A program made the translations under genes and the position numbers. 64,000 bases of DNA from an uncultured Lachnospiraceae bacterium. Lineage in GTDB: Bacteria > Bacillota > Clostridia > Lachnospirales > Lachnospiraceae. Of the stretch, positions 1-9,152 are shown piece by piece; position 1 is the first letter of the stretch, and every line of letters begins with the position of its first letter. The stretch covers positions 37,458-101,457 of the forward strand of contig CALWLY010000007.1 of the NCBI GenBank assembly GCA_944381635.1, in the 5' to 3' direction. The notes under the pieces were generated by a model. It saw nothing but the letters and a program-made list of their open reading frames with translations. It did no database searches and had not been told where the DNA came from.

Positions 1-1682
1 AGGGACGTTCTCTGCTTTGGGCCTCCATCTGTCTGGTGGCGCAAAGATCCCCTGTGTGGGTGATTCCCCTTGTGACCGCCAATATTATCGACACGGCCAC
101 CAATCCGGGAGAAGATGCCGGAATGCGCATTCTTTTCAACGTAATCATTGCGCTTTTATTTATTGTACAGAATGTGGGAAGCAATTACCTGGCGACGCAG
201 CAGTTTGCGAAGGTAAACAGAAGTATTGAGGGTTCCCTGCGGAACGCCATGGTCAGAAAGCTTCAGCAGCTTTCCATCATGTTTCACAAGGAAGTACAGT
301 CGGGCCGTCTCCAGTCCAAGATCATGCGTGACGTGGAGCAGGTGCAGGAACTTTTAAACCAGATCTTCCGCACGTTGTTTTTCTTTGTGCTGGACTTTGC
401 CATTGCAGTAGCCATCACTTTCCAGAAAAGCCCAACCGTTTTCCTGTTTTTCCTGATCGTAGTGCCGGTTTCTGTTCTGACCATCTACGCTTTTAGAAAA
501 CCCATTTCGGATAAAAACCGGGAGTTCAGAGATCAGATGGAGCACACCCAGGGAGCTGTTGCGGAAATGCTGGAGATGATTCCGGTCACAAGAGCTCACG
601 GACTTCAGGAAGTGGAGATTCAGAAGATGAACCGCAGCCTGACAAAAATCGTAAACCGGGGTTACAGTCTGGATCTGGTCAATGCTTTATTCGGTTCTGT
701 AAGCTGGGTGGTTTTCCAGAGTTTCCAGATTTTGTGTCTGGCATTCACCGGTTACCTTGCCTGCAGAGGAGCCATCAGCGTAGGTGAAGTCGTGCTGTTC
801 CAGACCTACTTTACGCAGATTGTAGGACAGATTTCCACTCTGATCAATATTTATCCCCAGGTGTGCAAAGGCCTGGAATCCGTTCGCTCGATCGGCGATA
901 TCATGGCGGAGACAAAAGTGGAAACCGACAACTCTATTGTTCCCCTGGGAGAATTAAAGGGCGGCGTGGAATTTTGCAACATTGACTTTAAATACCCGGA
1001 CAGCGAGCGCTATATCCTGAAAGACTTTTCTCTGAAGGTAGCTCCCGGGGAGAGCATCGCCTTCGTAGGAGAATCCGGTGCAGGAAAGTCTACGATCTTA
1101 AACCTTCTGATCGGCTTTATTCCGCCTACCGGAGGAAAGATCCTTATTGACAGGGTTAACATGGTAAACCTGGATATGAAGGAGTACCGCAGTCAGATTG
1201 CGGTGGTTCCGCAGAATACGATTCTTTTTTCAGGAACCATAAGAGACAATATCACCTATGGCTTAACCGGTGTGAAGGAAGAAGAGATCAAAAGAGTCAT
1301 TGAAGAAGTGGGGCTTCAGGATCTGCTTGCCAAAATGCCGGACGGACTGGATACACAGCTTGGCGAGCACGGGGACAAGCTGTCCGGAGGACAGAGGCAG
1401 AGAATTTCCATTGCCAGAGCTTTGATCCGCAAGCCGAAGATTATTATTTTCGACGAGGCCACCAGCGCCCTGGATTCCGCTTCCGAAAAGAAAGTGCAGG
1501 AAGCGACCAACGCCATGATGAAAAACTGCACCACATTCCTTGTGGCTCACAGACTGTCCACCATTAAAAACGCCGACAGAATTGTCTTTATGAAAAACGG
1601 TACTATCGCGGAGATGGGAAGTTACGACGAGCTGATGGCGAAAAAGGGAGAATTTTATAACCTGAAGAAAATGCAGGAATAA
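1..1682 (+). CDS. ABC exporter, fused membrane and ATPase domains (5' truncated by window)
   Basis: This is the 3' part of a half-size ABC exporter with a membrane domain followed by an ATPase domain. The frame stays open to the window edge, so the GTG at 36 is not the real start and the first membrane helix is cut. The visible part has about five hydrophobic segments, then a nucleotide-binding domain. Numbering from the GTG at 36, Walker A GESGAGKST begins at residue 345, the signature LSGGQRQR at about 449, followed by Walker B IIIFDEATSALD and the VAHR H-loop. All ATPase motifs are intact. The family exports lipids, peptides or drugs as a dimer; the substrate cannot be read from sequence. 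It ends 49 bases before a rhamnosidase gene, so co-transcription is possible. A heterodimer partner could lie upstream. Confidence 0.93.
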   Translation, partial: GRSLLWASICLVAQRSPVWVIPLVTANIIDTATNPGEDAGMRILFNVIIALLFIVQNVGSNYLATQQFAKVNRSIEGSLRNAMVRKLQQLSIMFHKEVQSGRLQSKIMRDVEQVQELLNQIFRTLFFFVLDFAIAVAITFQKSPTVFLFFLIVVPVSVLTIYAFRKPISDKNREFRDQMEHTQGAVAEMLEMIPVTRAHGLQEVEIQKMNRSLTKIVNRGYSLDLVNALFGSVSWVVFQSFQILCLAFTGYLACRGAISVGEVVLFQTYFTQIVGQISTLINIYPQVCKGLESVRSIGDIMAETKVETDNSIVPLGELKGGVEFCNIDFKYPDSERYILKDFSLKVAPGESIAFVGESGAGKSTILNLLIGFIPPTGGKILIDRVNMVNLDMKEYRSQIAVVPQNTILFSGTIRDNITYGLTGVKEEEIKRVIEEVGLQDLLAKMPDGLDTQLGEHGDKLSGGQRQRISIARALIRKPKIIIFDEATSALDSASEKKVQEATNAMMKNCTTFLVAHRLSTIKNADRIVFMKNGTIAEMGSYDELMAKKGEFYNLKKMQE

Positions 1683-1731
1683 AAGGATAAATTGTAAAAA
1701 GGGGTAACAAAGGAAAGGAGTATAGCAAACG

Positions 1732-3894
1732 ATGAAAAAGCAGGCAAAATGGATTTATCCAAAATGGGAGAAGGAAGACGTATGTCCGGTATTTATTCGG
1801 GATTTTTCACTGGAAGAGACGCCTAAGAGGGCGGTTCTTACCATCACCGCTCACGGTGTCTATGAAGCGTGCATCAACGGGGAAAAAGTGGGAGACGCCG
1901 TGCTGATGCCGGGTTTTACTTCTTATCAGACAAGACTCCAGTATCAGGAGTACGACGTGACGCCGCTTCTGGCAGAAGAGAACCGTCTGGAAGTGACGGT
2001 GGGACCCGGCTGGTACAGCAGCCCTATGCCGGGGTGGATCGACAAAGAAGAAAGAGAAAAGAAAAAGAAAGAGCCGAAAGCCCTTTACATAAGCCTTCAC
2101 CTGTGGTGGAACGACGGAAGAGAGCAGGTGATCGAAAGCGATGAATCTTTCCGGGTAAAAGAAAGCAAAGTGCGTTTCAGCGAAATTTATGACGGGGAGA
2201 CTTATGACGCCTCCTTTGAAAGCGATGAGACCTGGGAAGTGGAAACACCTGAGTGGGGAACGGACAACTTGATTCCTCAGCAGGGGGAATGGATCAAGGA
2301 ACAGGAAAGAGTACAGGCAAAAAGCATATTTGTCACACCCAAAGGGGAGACTGTAGTAGATTTCGGACAGGAAGTGACAGGCTATGTGTCCTTTACGCTG
2401 TCTGCGCAAAAAGGGGACAGAGTGGAGATTTCCCACGGGGAAGTTCTTGACAGAAACGGAAACTTCTATACGGAAAATTACAGAGGCGCCAAAGCAAAGA
2501 TCTGCTACATTTGCCGTGACGGAGAACAGACCTACCATCCGAAGCTGACCTTTTTCGGTTTCCGCTACATTCGCCTGGATGTGTTTCCCGGTCAGCCAAA
2601 GGCGGAACAGTTCGAGGCCGTTCCCGTACATTCTGATATGAAGCGCACCGGTTGGATACGCACATCCGATTCTCTTTTAAATCAGCTGTTTTCCAATATT
2701 ATATGGGGACAGAAAGGCAATTTCCTGGATGTGCCCACAGACTGTCCTCAGAGAGATGAGAGACTGGGCTGGACAGGGGATGCGGAAGTTTTCTGCAAGA
2801 CCGCTTCCTATAACTTTGACGCGGAGCGTTTCTTTGAAAAGTGGCTGGCCGATATGAGCGCAGACCAGAGACCGGACGGCTCCATTCCTCACGTGATCCC
2901 GGATATGCCTCAGATAAACAGCGGCAGCGCAGCCTGGGATGATGCGGCGGCGATCTGTCCGTGGCAGATGTACCTTACATACGGAAACAAGGAGATTTTG
3001 AGAAACCAGTTCTCCTGTATGAAAAAGTACATCGATTACATCGGAAATTCCACAGAAACTCCGGGGCTTTGGACCGGCGGCACTCATTACGGCGACTGGC
3101 TGGGACTGGATGCGCCGGAAGGAAGCTACAGAGGCTCTTCCAACGAAGATTTCATCGCCTCCGCTCACTATGCTCATTCGGTGCAGCTTTTTGTAAAAGC
3201 AGGAAAAGTGCTGGGAGAGGATATGACGGAGTACGAGAAACTGTATGAAACAATCCGTCAGACTTTCCGGGAACATTTTCCGGTTTACCATACGCAGACA
3301 GAACATGTGCTGGCGGTATGGTTTGAACTTGCCGAAAATCTTCAGGAAACGGCGGATGCGCTGGCGGAAATGATTCAGAAATGCGGCGTGAAACTTCAGA
3401 CAGGTTTTGTGGGAACGCCATACCTGCTTCACGTTTTAAGCCGTTATGGACACAGCGACCTGGCTTACCGTCTGCTGCTGCGAAGAGAATACCCTTCCTG
3501 GCTTTACCCGGTAGAAAAAGGCGCTACCACCATCTGGGAGCACTGGGACGGCATTATGCAGGACGGCGGCTTCTGGAGTGCAGATATGAATTCTTTCAAC
3601 CATTACGCTTACGGCGCTGTGGCAGACTGGATTTATGAGGAGGCGGCAGGTATCCATACTGTTGAGGAAGCTCCCGGTTTTGAGAAGATCAGGATTGAAC
3701 CTCATCCGGATACATCCCTTGACTGGCTGGAAGCTTCTATCGACACCAGAAGAGGAAGAGTATCCTCCAAATGGGAGCACCGGGACGGCGGAATCCGCTA
3801 CGAGATTACAGTACCTTCAGACGCAGTGATCGTTATCGATAAAAAAGAGCGGACGGTAAAGAAAGGAAGCTATCTGTTCTTTGGCAAACAATAA
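1732..3894 (+). CDS. GH78 alpha-L-rhamnosidase
   Basis: Predicted to release terminal alpha-L-rhamnose from plant glycosides or polysaccharides. The 720-residue protein has an N-terminal beta-sandwich region, an (alpha/alpha)6 catalytic region from about residue 300 to 640 and a C-terminal beta domain. The GH78 hallmark DVPTDCPQRDERLGWTGDA is at residues 333-351 and includes acidic residues expected in the active site. There is no signal peptide, so it should act in the cytoplasm on imported oligosaccharides. A strong AGGAG lies before the ATG. It is shorter than many GH78 enzymes (commonly 850-1000 residues), suggesting a minimal N-terminal domain set. It sits between an ABC exporter and a YfcC carrier; whether they share a function is unclear. 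Confidence 0.93.
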   Translation: MKKQAKWIYPKWEKEDVCPVFIRDFSLEETPKRAVLTITAHGVYEACINGEKVGDAVLMPGFTSYQTRLQYQEYDVTPLLAEENRLEVTVGPGWYSSPMPGWIDKEEREKKKKEPKALYISLHLWWNDGREQVIESDESFRVKESKVRFSEIYDGETYDASFESDETWEVETPEWGTDNLIPQQGEWIKEQERVQAKSIFVTPKGETVVDFGQEVTGYVSFTLSAQKGDRVEISHGEVLDRNGNFYTENYRGAKAKICYICRDGEQTYHPKLTFFGFRYIRLDVFPGQPKAEQFEAVPVHSDMKRTGWIRTSDSLLNQLFSNIIWGQKGNFLDVPTDCPQRDERLGWTGDAEVFCKTASYNFDAERFFEKWLADMSADQRPDGSIPHVIPDMPQINSGSAAWDDAAAICPWQMYLTYGNKEILRNQFSCMKKYIDYIGNSTETPGLWTGGTHYGDWLGLDAPEGSYRGSSNEDFIASAHYAHSVQLFVKAGKVLGEDMTEYEKLYETIRQTFREHFPVYHTQTEHVLAVWFELAENLQETADALAEMIQKCGVKLQTGFVGTPYLLHVLSRYGHSDLAYRLLLRREYPSWLYPVEKGATTIWEHWDGIMQDGGFWSADMNSFNHYAYGAVADWIYEEAAGIHTVEEAPGFEKIRIEPHPDTSLDWLEASIDTRRGRVSSKWEHRDGGIRYEITVPSDAVIVIDKKERTVKKGSYLFFGKQ

Positions 3895-3952
3895 GCGCCG
3901 GGGCTGAAGTTAGAACTTTTTGGAAGAGACAGTGAGTGGAAGGAGAACGAAG

Positions 3953-5443
3953 ATGGGAAAAACAGAGATAAGGCAGCAGCCGCAGAACAGCAGTAAAAAC
4001 AGGGAAGGTGCGGGGCAGGAACGGCCTGCAGTGTTTGATATCAGTGTAAAGTCGTTTCTCAGTGCCATTATCATGTTGGTTCTTTTGATGGTGCTCACCT
4101 ACGGGCTGACGTTTGTCATTCCCTCCGGCAGCTTTGAAAGAATAACGGCAGACGGCGGCGAACAGATCGTGCCTGGGACGTTTGCTTTGACGGAGGGAGG
4201 AATTCCTTTCTGGAAATGGCTCCTTTCACCGATTCTTGTGCTGGGTGCGGAAGGCGGAGGCACGATTGTGGCCATTATCGTATTTCTGTTTGTGGTGGGA
4301 GGAATTTTTCACTGCCTGGATAAAAGCGGTCTGATGGTATACATGCTGGATGCCATCGGCCACCGCTACCGGGAGAAAAAATATCAGCTTTTATGGCTTG
4401 TCTGTCTGTTTTTTATGTGTATGGGTTCTTTTGTAGGCTCCTTTGAGGAAAGCGTGCCGCTGGTCCCTCTGGCTGTGGCCCTGGCTGTCTCCTTGGGATG
4501 GGATGCTCTGGTAGGGCTTGGCATGAGCCTTCTGGCTATCGGCTGCGGCTTTGCCACAGGAATCTGCAACCCCTTTACCGTGGGAGTTGCCCAGCAGCTT
4601 GCCGGCCTTCCCATGTTCTCCGGAAGCTTTTACCGAATTCTTTCTTTCGCAGTCATTTATCTTGCGCTGGGACTTTTTCTCACATCCTATGCGAAAAAAA
4701 TTGAAAGAAATCCTGAGAAATCCCTTCTTTATGGGAAAAAGGGTGCAGACGTGAGAGGCTGGCAGGAGGCGGAAGAAATAAGCTTTGTCAAAGATGAGGC
4801 AAAGGAAAAAGGCCTGAAAAGATTTGTCCTGATTTTGGGCTGTGGCATTTTGCTTATTTTTTCCTCCGGATTTTTCACCTTTTTACAGCCGTTTCTCATG
4901 CCTATGATTGCCGTTTTATTTCTGGCGGCAGGTCTGGCGGCTTTGAAGGCGTGCCGCATGGACGGCGTACAGACTGCAAAATATATGAAAGACGGAGCTG
5001 TCAGTCTTTTGCCCGCAGTACTTCTGATCCTCATGGCCAGCAGCATCCGCTACACCCTGGAGGAAGCAAAGATTCTGGATACGATTCTTTACCAGATTAC
5101 CCAGTGGATGGAGGGAATGCCAAAGGGAGAAGCCATCCTGTTTTTATATCTGACTGTGCTGGTGATGAACTTTTTCATCTCTTCCGGTTCGGCGAAAGCC
5201 TTTTTGCTGATCCCCTTGCTGATGCCGGTGGCTGATCTTTGCGGTATCGACAGACAGTCGGGAATCCTGGCCTTTGCTTTCGGCGACGGCTTCAGCAACG
5301 TGTTCTATTTCACCAATCCGGTTCTTCTCATAAGCCTGGGACTGGCCGGTGTGGGATACGGCGTGTGGGCCAGATGGAGCGTAAAATTTCAGTTTTTGAT
5401 TCTGGCACTCTCCAGCGGAATCCTTCTTTTATCGGTTCTGTGA
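3953..5443 (+). CDS. YfcC-family membrane carrier
   Basis: A 496-residue integral membrane protein of the YfcC/DcuC-like family (C4-dicarboxylate anaerobic carrier or basic amino-acid antiporter superfamily). After a polar N-terminus of about 40 residues it has around 11-12 hydrophobic segments. The family motif is seen as GSFEESVPLVPLAVALAVSLGWD followed by NPFTVGVAQQLAGLP, and a second conserved half ends in SGSAKAFLLIPLLMPVAD. The ATG at 3953 was chosen over an upstream in-frame TTG at 3920 because an AAGGAG lies 7 bases before it. The true substrate is not known for most members. It follows the rhamnosidase by 58 bases, so it may be in the same transcript. Confidence 0.85.
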   Translation: MGKTEIRQQPQNSSKNREGAGQERPAVFDISVKSFLSAIIMLVLLMVLTYGLTFVIPSGSFERITADGGEQIVPGTFALTEGGIPFWKWLLSPILVLGAEGGGTIVAIIVFLFVVGGIFHCLDKSGLMVYMLDAIGHRYREKKYQLLWLVCLFFMCMGSFVGSFEESVPLVPLAVALAVSLGWDALVGLGMSLLAIGCGFATGICNPFTVGVAQQLAGLPMFSGSFYRILSFAVIYLALGLFLTSYAKKIERNPEKSLLYGKKGADVRGWQEAEEISFVKDEAKEKGLKRFVLILGCGILLIFSSGFFTFLQPFLMPMIAVLFLAAGLAALKACRMDGVQTAKYMKDGAVSLLPAVLLILMASSIRYTLEEAKILDTILYQITQWMEGMPKGEAILFLYLTVLVMNFFISSGSAKAFLLIPLLMPVADLCGIDRQSGILAFAFGDGFSNVFYFTNPVLLISLGLAGVGYGVWARWSVKFQFLILALSSGILLLSVL

Positions 5444-5660
5444 CTTTATCACTTGTGCGGTGTAGGCAAAGAGATTATACTGTAAAAAACAGAGGACGGC
5501 GGCAGAAAATCAGAAAAGATAAAAGCAGAAGCAGAGATAGGGGAAGCCGTCAAAGAAGGAAAACAGCCGGAAGAATGACCGGAATAGAGAAAAAGTTTTC
5601 CGGAAAAAATGAAAGTGATAAAAGAGCATACGAAAAGGCGACAGGAAAGGATGGAAGAAT

Positions 5661-6578
5661 ATGTACGATTTGGTGATCATCGGTTCAGGTCCTGCGGGAC
5701 TTGGGGCCGCAGTTTATGGAAGAAGAGCAGGATTTAAAACTTTGGTGTTAGAGCAGAACCCCATGAGCGGAGGACAGGTGTTAAATACTTATGAAGTGGA
5801 TAATTACCTGGGACTGCCCGGCATCAATGGTTTTGACATGGGAATGAAATTCAGAGAGCACGCCGACAAAATGGGCGCAGAGTTTCGGGAAGCCATGGTT
5901 CTGGGCCTGGAAGATCAGGGCGACAGAAAACTCATCAAAACAGAAAAAGAGGACATTGAAGCGGCCGCTGTCATCATCGCAACCGGCGCTTCCCACAGAA
6001 AACTGGGCGCTCCCGGAGAGGAAGAACTTTCCGGAATGGGAGTTTCCTACTGCGCTACCTGCGATGGAGCCTTTTTCCGCGGCATGGATGTAGCCGTGAT
6101 CGGCGGCGGAGATGTGGCAGTGGAAGACGCTGTTTTTCTGGCGAGAACAAGCCGGAAAGTCTATGTGGTGCATCGCCGTGACAGCTTAAGAGCTGCAAAG
6201 GTGCTGCAGGACCGTCTGTTTGAGCTTCCAAACGTGGAGATGTGCTGGGACAGTCAGGTGACAGAAATCAAAGGGGACAATCAGGTAGAATCCCTGATCC
6301 TGGAAAACAAAAAGGACGGAAGCAAAAAAGAACTTTCCGTGCAGGGTGTTTTCGTGGCAGTGGGTATCGCTCCCAATTCGGAAGTCTTCCGGGGAGTACT
6401 TGACATGGATGAGGCAGGCTACATCCGTGCGGGAGAGGACTGCAAAACAAGCATGCCCGGCGTATTCGCCGTAGGGGATGTGCGCACCAAAAAACTCAGA
6501 CAGATCGTGACAGCAGTAGCAGACGGCGCCAATGCGGTAACCTCTGTGGAAGAATATTTCCTTCACACAAGCCACTAA
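5661..6578 (+). CDS. trxB: Thioredoxin-disulfide reductase
   Basis: A flavoprotein that uses NADPH to reduce thioredoxin in the cytoplasm. The 305-residue length is typical of low-molecular-weight TrxB. Motifs visible are the FAD-binding GSGPAG (residues 8-13), the redox-active CATC (Cys131 and Cys134), the NADP-binding GGGDVAVEDA and the C-terminal FAD motif FAVGDVRT. An AGGAAAGG lies just before the ATG. The roughly 220-base gap upstream is purine-rich and shows no gene. It is followed by a long intergenic region with a palindromic element and a strong terminator. Annotation is firm; no thioredoxin gene lies beside it. Confidence 0.95.
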   Translation: MYDLVIIGSGPAGLGAAVYGRRAGFKTLVLEQNPMSGGQVLNTYEVDNYLGLPGINGFDMGMKFREHADKMGAEFREAMVLGLEDQGDRKLIKTEKEDIEAAAVIIATGASHRKLGAPGEEELSGMGVSYCATCDGAFFRGMDVAVIGGGDVAVEDAVFLARTSRKVYVVHRRDSLRAAKVLQDRLFELPNVEMCWDSQVTEIKGDNQVESLILENKKDGSKKELSVQGVFVAVGIAPNSEVFRGVLDMDEAGYIRAGEDCKTSMPGVFAVGDVRTKKLRQIVTAVADGANAVTSVEEYFLHTSH

Positions 6579-6597
6579 AATCTGTCTCGGATGAGAG

Positions 6598-6795
6598 AAT
6601 TTAATGAGCCAAGGGACAAATGGACATAAAATACATGCTTGCATGTATTTTTATGTCTATGGGTCCCGAAAAACATAAGCAAGCAGCCATTTTTCGAAGA
6701 AAAATGAGCGAATTGTGAATGTTTTTGTCGATTTTGGGAGTGCGCAGCACAGAAAAATCGACATCAGGTTCATTTGTCGGGCAACTCATTTAATT
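6598..6795. repeat. MITE-like element with terminal inverted repeats and two internal hairpins
   Basis: About 198 bases that begin with TTAATGAGCCAAGGGACAAATG (6601-6622, stated here as ends only) and finish with its imperfect inverse at 6771-6793. Inside are two hairpins: GACATAAAATACATGC (6623-6638) pairing with 6641-6657 and closed by GGGAC/GTCCC, and TGTCGATTTT (6726-6735) pairing with 6754-6763. No coding capacity is seen. A 45-base stretch of its right end (6745-6789) recurs at 35517-35561 with 39 of 45 matches. Confidence 0.6.
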
Positions 6796-6865
6796 AAAAA
6801 AAGAACAACAGCGACGGTGTACAGGACTGAGGCGGATTGTCCCCCTGTACACCGGCACTGACATA

Positions 6866-6918
6866 GAGCAATAAAAACAGAACGTTCCAGAAGACGGGAC
6901 GTTCTGTTTTTATTGCTC
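6866..6918. terminator. Long bidirectional terminator
   Basis: GAGCAATAAAAACAGAACGT pairs perfectly over 20 bases with its inverse after a 13-base loop. A-run and T-run flanks let it end transcripts from both sides. It closes the trxB unit. Just before it, GGTGTACAGG and CCTGTACACC (about 6815-6853) form another inverted repeat. Confidence 0.8.
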
Positions 6919-7023
6919 TTCATTTCATGACTTTTGACACACCATTTGTCAAAAGCAATTGTGTCCAAAGAGTGAACAAATTGTGAAAAAGCCGATAGTA
7001 CAACAAAAGAAGAAGGATTTACA

Positions 7024-7052
7024 TTGACAAAACAGAAGTCGGATGCTATAGT
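7024..7052 (+). promoter_or_regulatory. Sigma-A promoter for the NlpC/P60 gene
   Basis: TTGACA, 17-base spacer, TATAGT. It lies about 68 bases before the ATG at 7120, giving a short leader. Confidence 0.85.
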
Positions 7053-7119
7053 TAAACACGGATGTAATAAATTTGTAACAAATGTAACATATACATAATG
7101 ATAAAGTTTGGAGGAACGT

Positions 7120-8745
7120 ATGAAATATACGGGAATGAAGCTGACGGTATGCGCAGTAGCAGCCACAGCCGTGATTTCTGGTGCATCCTTACAGGCTAAG
7201 GCGGCAAGCCTTTCTGATATTCTTCCCGCAGCAGGCGTAGGTCTGGTCATGGAAGAAGGAACCTCTATTTCCAAAGTAAGAGAAGAGGTAAAGCAGAAGA
7301 AAGAAACCAAGGCCAAGAAAGAGGAAGTAACAAGTAGCACAGAAAGCAAGACCGCTTCTCAGATGTTGGATGATCTGGCAGGTGCAGGAGCTGCTTCACT
7401 GGATAGAGAGACAGAAGAAAGTGCTTCTGAGACAGCAGCAGAAGAGGCAGCTGAAGAACAGGAAACAGAAATTGTTGAGGCAGTTTCCTTAAAGGAACGT
7501 CTGGAAGAAGTTGCTGCGGTAGATGAAGCCGTTGCACAGAGCGAAAAAGAGGGTGACCTCATTATCGCCCAGGTAGACGATTACGTAAACATCCGTGAGA
7601 ATCCCAGTACAGACAGCTCTGTTGTGGGAGTACTGTACAATAATTCAGTGGGAACACTGATTGATGAAAAGGACGGCTGGATTGAAGTTCAGTCCGGAAA
7701 CGTAAAAGGCTATGTAAAATCAGAATATTTCGTAACCGGCGACAAGGCAGAACAGATTGCCAATGAAGTCGGCGATAAGATAGCAGAGGTAAATACGACT
7801 ACCCTGAAGGTAAGAACAGAACCCGGTCTGGATGCAGAAGTTTTAGGACTGATTCCGGAAGGAGAAATTCTTACTGTTCTGGATGAACAGGACGGATGGG
7901 TAAAGGTAAGTATTGAAGAAGGAGACGGTTATGTTTCCACCGATTATGTGAACCTTTCCACGGTTTATGTAACTGCAAAATCAAACGAAGAACTGTCAGA
8001 GAGCGAAGCAGCAGAGGAGAAGGCAAAAGAAGAAGCAAGCAAAGCTGCACAGCTGGCAGAACAGAAGATTCGCGAAGAAGAAGAGAAGAAACGCAAGGAA
8101 GAGGAAGCAAAAGCCAGCGAGGAAGCTTCCAAAGCAGCGGAAGAGTCCAAAGAGGCAGAAGAATCCAGCAAGGCAGAGGAGGAATCCAAAGCGGAAGAAT
8201 CCAGCCAGGAAGAAAACTCTGACGTAAGTGGAAACGGAACCACGGAGGAAAGCTCATCTGAGACAGAAAGCCAGCCGGCAGAGACAGAGAGCGAAGAGTC
8301 CAGCGAAACTTCTTCCGAGACAGAAACTGAAACAGCTTCCGAAACTGAGACAGAAACAGAAACTCAGTCATCATCTTCCTCATCTTCTTCAGGAAGTATC
8401 AATGTAGGACAGGCAGTTGCTGATTATGCACTGCAGTTTGTAGGTAACCCTTATGTGTACGGCGGAACCAGCCTGACAAACGGTGCGGATTGCTCCGGAT
8501 TTGTCATGAGCGTATACAAGAATTTCGGAGTTTCTCTCCCTCATTCTTCTTCCGCAGACCGCACGGTAGGATATGATGTAGGAAGCCTTGCAAATGCACA
8601 GCCCGGCGATATTGTATGTTACTCCGGACATGTGGCGCTCTACATCGGCAACAATCAGATTGTACATGCATCCACACCTGCAACTGGAATTAAAGTTTCC
8701 AACGCGGATTACCGTCAGGTATTGGCAGTACGCAGAGTTATCTGA
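7120..8745 (+). CDS. Secreted SH3 / NlpC-P60 peptidoglycan hydrolase
   Basis: A 541-residue exported cell-wall endopeptidase predicted to cut peptide stems of peptidoglycan. A signal peptide covers about residues 1-30. Two bacterial SH3 domains follow (about 145-205 and 220-275), each with the RxxPxxxxxVVG-like core. Then come a Lys/Glu-rich helical linker and a Ser/Thr/Glu-rich low-complexity linker containing DVSGNG. The NlpC/P60 domain is at about 430-541 with catalytic Cys458 in DCSGF, a His in SGHVALYIG and a second His in VHAS. The ATG at 7120 follows GGAGG by 5 bases; an upstream in-frame TTG at 7108 overlaps that site and was rejected. It is a monocistronic unit with its own promoter and terminator. 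Confidence 0.93.
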   Translation: MKYTGMKLTVCAVAATAVISGASLQAKAASLSDILPAAGVGLVMEEGTSISKVREEVKQKKETKAKKEEVTSSTESKTASQMLDDLAGAGAASLDRETEESASETAAEEAAEEQETEIVEAVSLKERLEEVAAVDEAVAQSEKEGDLIIAQVDDYVNIRENPSTDSSVVGVLYNNSVGTLIDEKDGWIEVQSGNVKGYVKSEYFVTGDKAEQIANEVGDKIAEVNTTTLKVRTEPGLDAEVLGLIPEGEILTVLDEQDGWVKVSIEEGDGYVSTDYVNLSTVYVTAKSNEELSESEAAEEKAKEEASKAAQLAEQKIREEEEKKRKEEEAKASEEASKAAEESKEAEESSKAEEESKAEESSQEENSDVSGNGTTEESSSETESQPAETESEESSETSSETETETASETETETETQSSSSSSSSGSINVGQAVADYALQFVGNPYVYGGTSLTNGADCSGFVMSVYKNFGVSLPHSSSADRTVGYDVGSLANAQPGDIVCYSGHVALYIGNNQIVHASTPATGIKVSNADYRQVLAVRRVI

Positions 8746-8825
8746 TCAAATTCATACCGGTAAGGCAGCTTAGGTAACATACCTTTGGCCTTTGGTACCA
8801 TAATAAAAAAGATAAGATGAAACAG

Positions 8826-8864
8826 AAGCGGAGTTTTCCGGAAACGGAGAACTTCGCTTTTTTT
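8826..8864 (+). terminator. Intrinsic terminator of the NlpC/P60 gene
   Basis: AAGCGGAGTTTTCCG pairs with CGGAGAACTTCGCTT across a GAAA loop, then a T-run. The T-run is shared with the first arm of the dispersed repeat that follows. Confidence 0.85.
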
Positions 8865-9016
8865 ATACAATAGAAAATTTCATTTTCTATTGTATAAAAA
8901 AGACGCTCCGCTGTGGATGCGCACTTCAACGCTCAGGCAATCAGAGATTACCCGGAAAATGGTTGCTGATGCAACCGCGCTCCGGCGCCAGTGTGCGCTA
9001 GGGCGCACACTTTTTT
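8859..9016 (+). repeat. Terminator-linked dispersed repeat, copy A
   Basis: It opens with a perfect 20-bp hairpin (8859-8878 with 8882-8901, loop TTC), continues with GACGCTCCGCTGTGGATGCG, a GC-rich core, and closes with the hairpin AGTGTGCG...CGCACACT and a T-run. The core is nearly identical to copy B at 11098. It fills most of the 8746-9152 gap; the rest holds only the terminator. Confidence 0.85.
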
Positions 9017-9152
9017 CCTCCCAAAGCGGCGGTCTGTGTGGAAAGGAATATGGCAATCCGGGGACTTTTTCAGTATAATGAAAGCAGGGCAAAATCATTA
9101 TTTGCCCGGGAAAAAGGCATGCAAAAACGATGCCGTGGAAAGGAGAAGGAAT

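Noticed and set aside
1807..2631. A 274-codon minus frame opposite the rhamnosidase
   Set aside because: No ribosome-binding site, composition of a shadow frame, and the plus frame has clear GH78 motifs.
5239..5676. Plus frame across the YfcC end and the gap before trxB
   Set aside because: Out of frame with both genes and very rich in Arg/Lys; reads as a shadow.
7265..8383. Long minus-strand frames opposite the NlpC/P60 gene
   Set aside because: They mirror its Glu/Ser-rich low-complexity linker and have no start signals or plausible protein composition.
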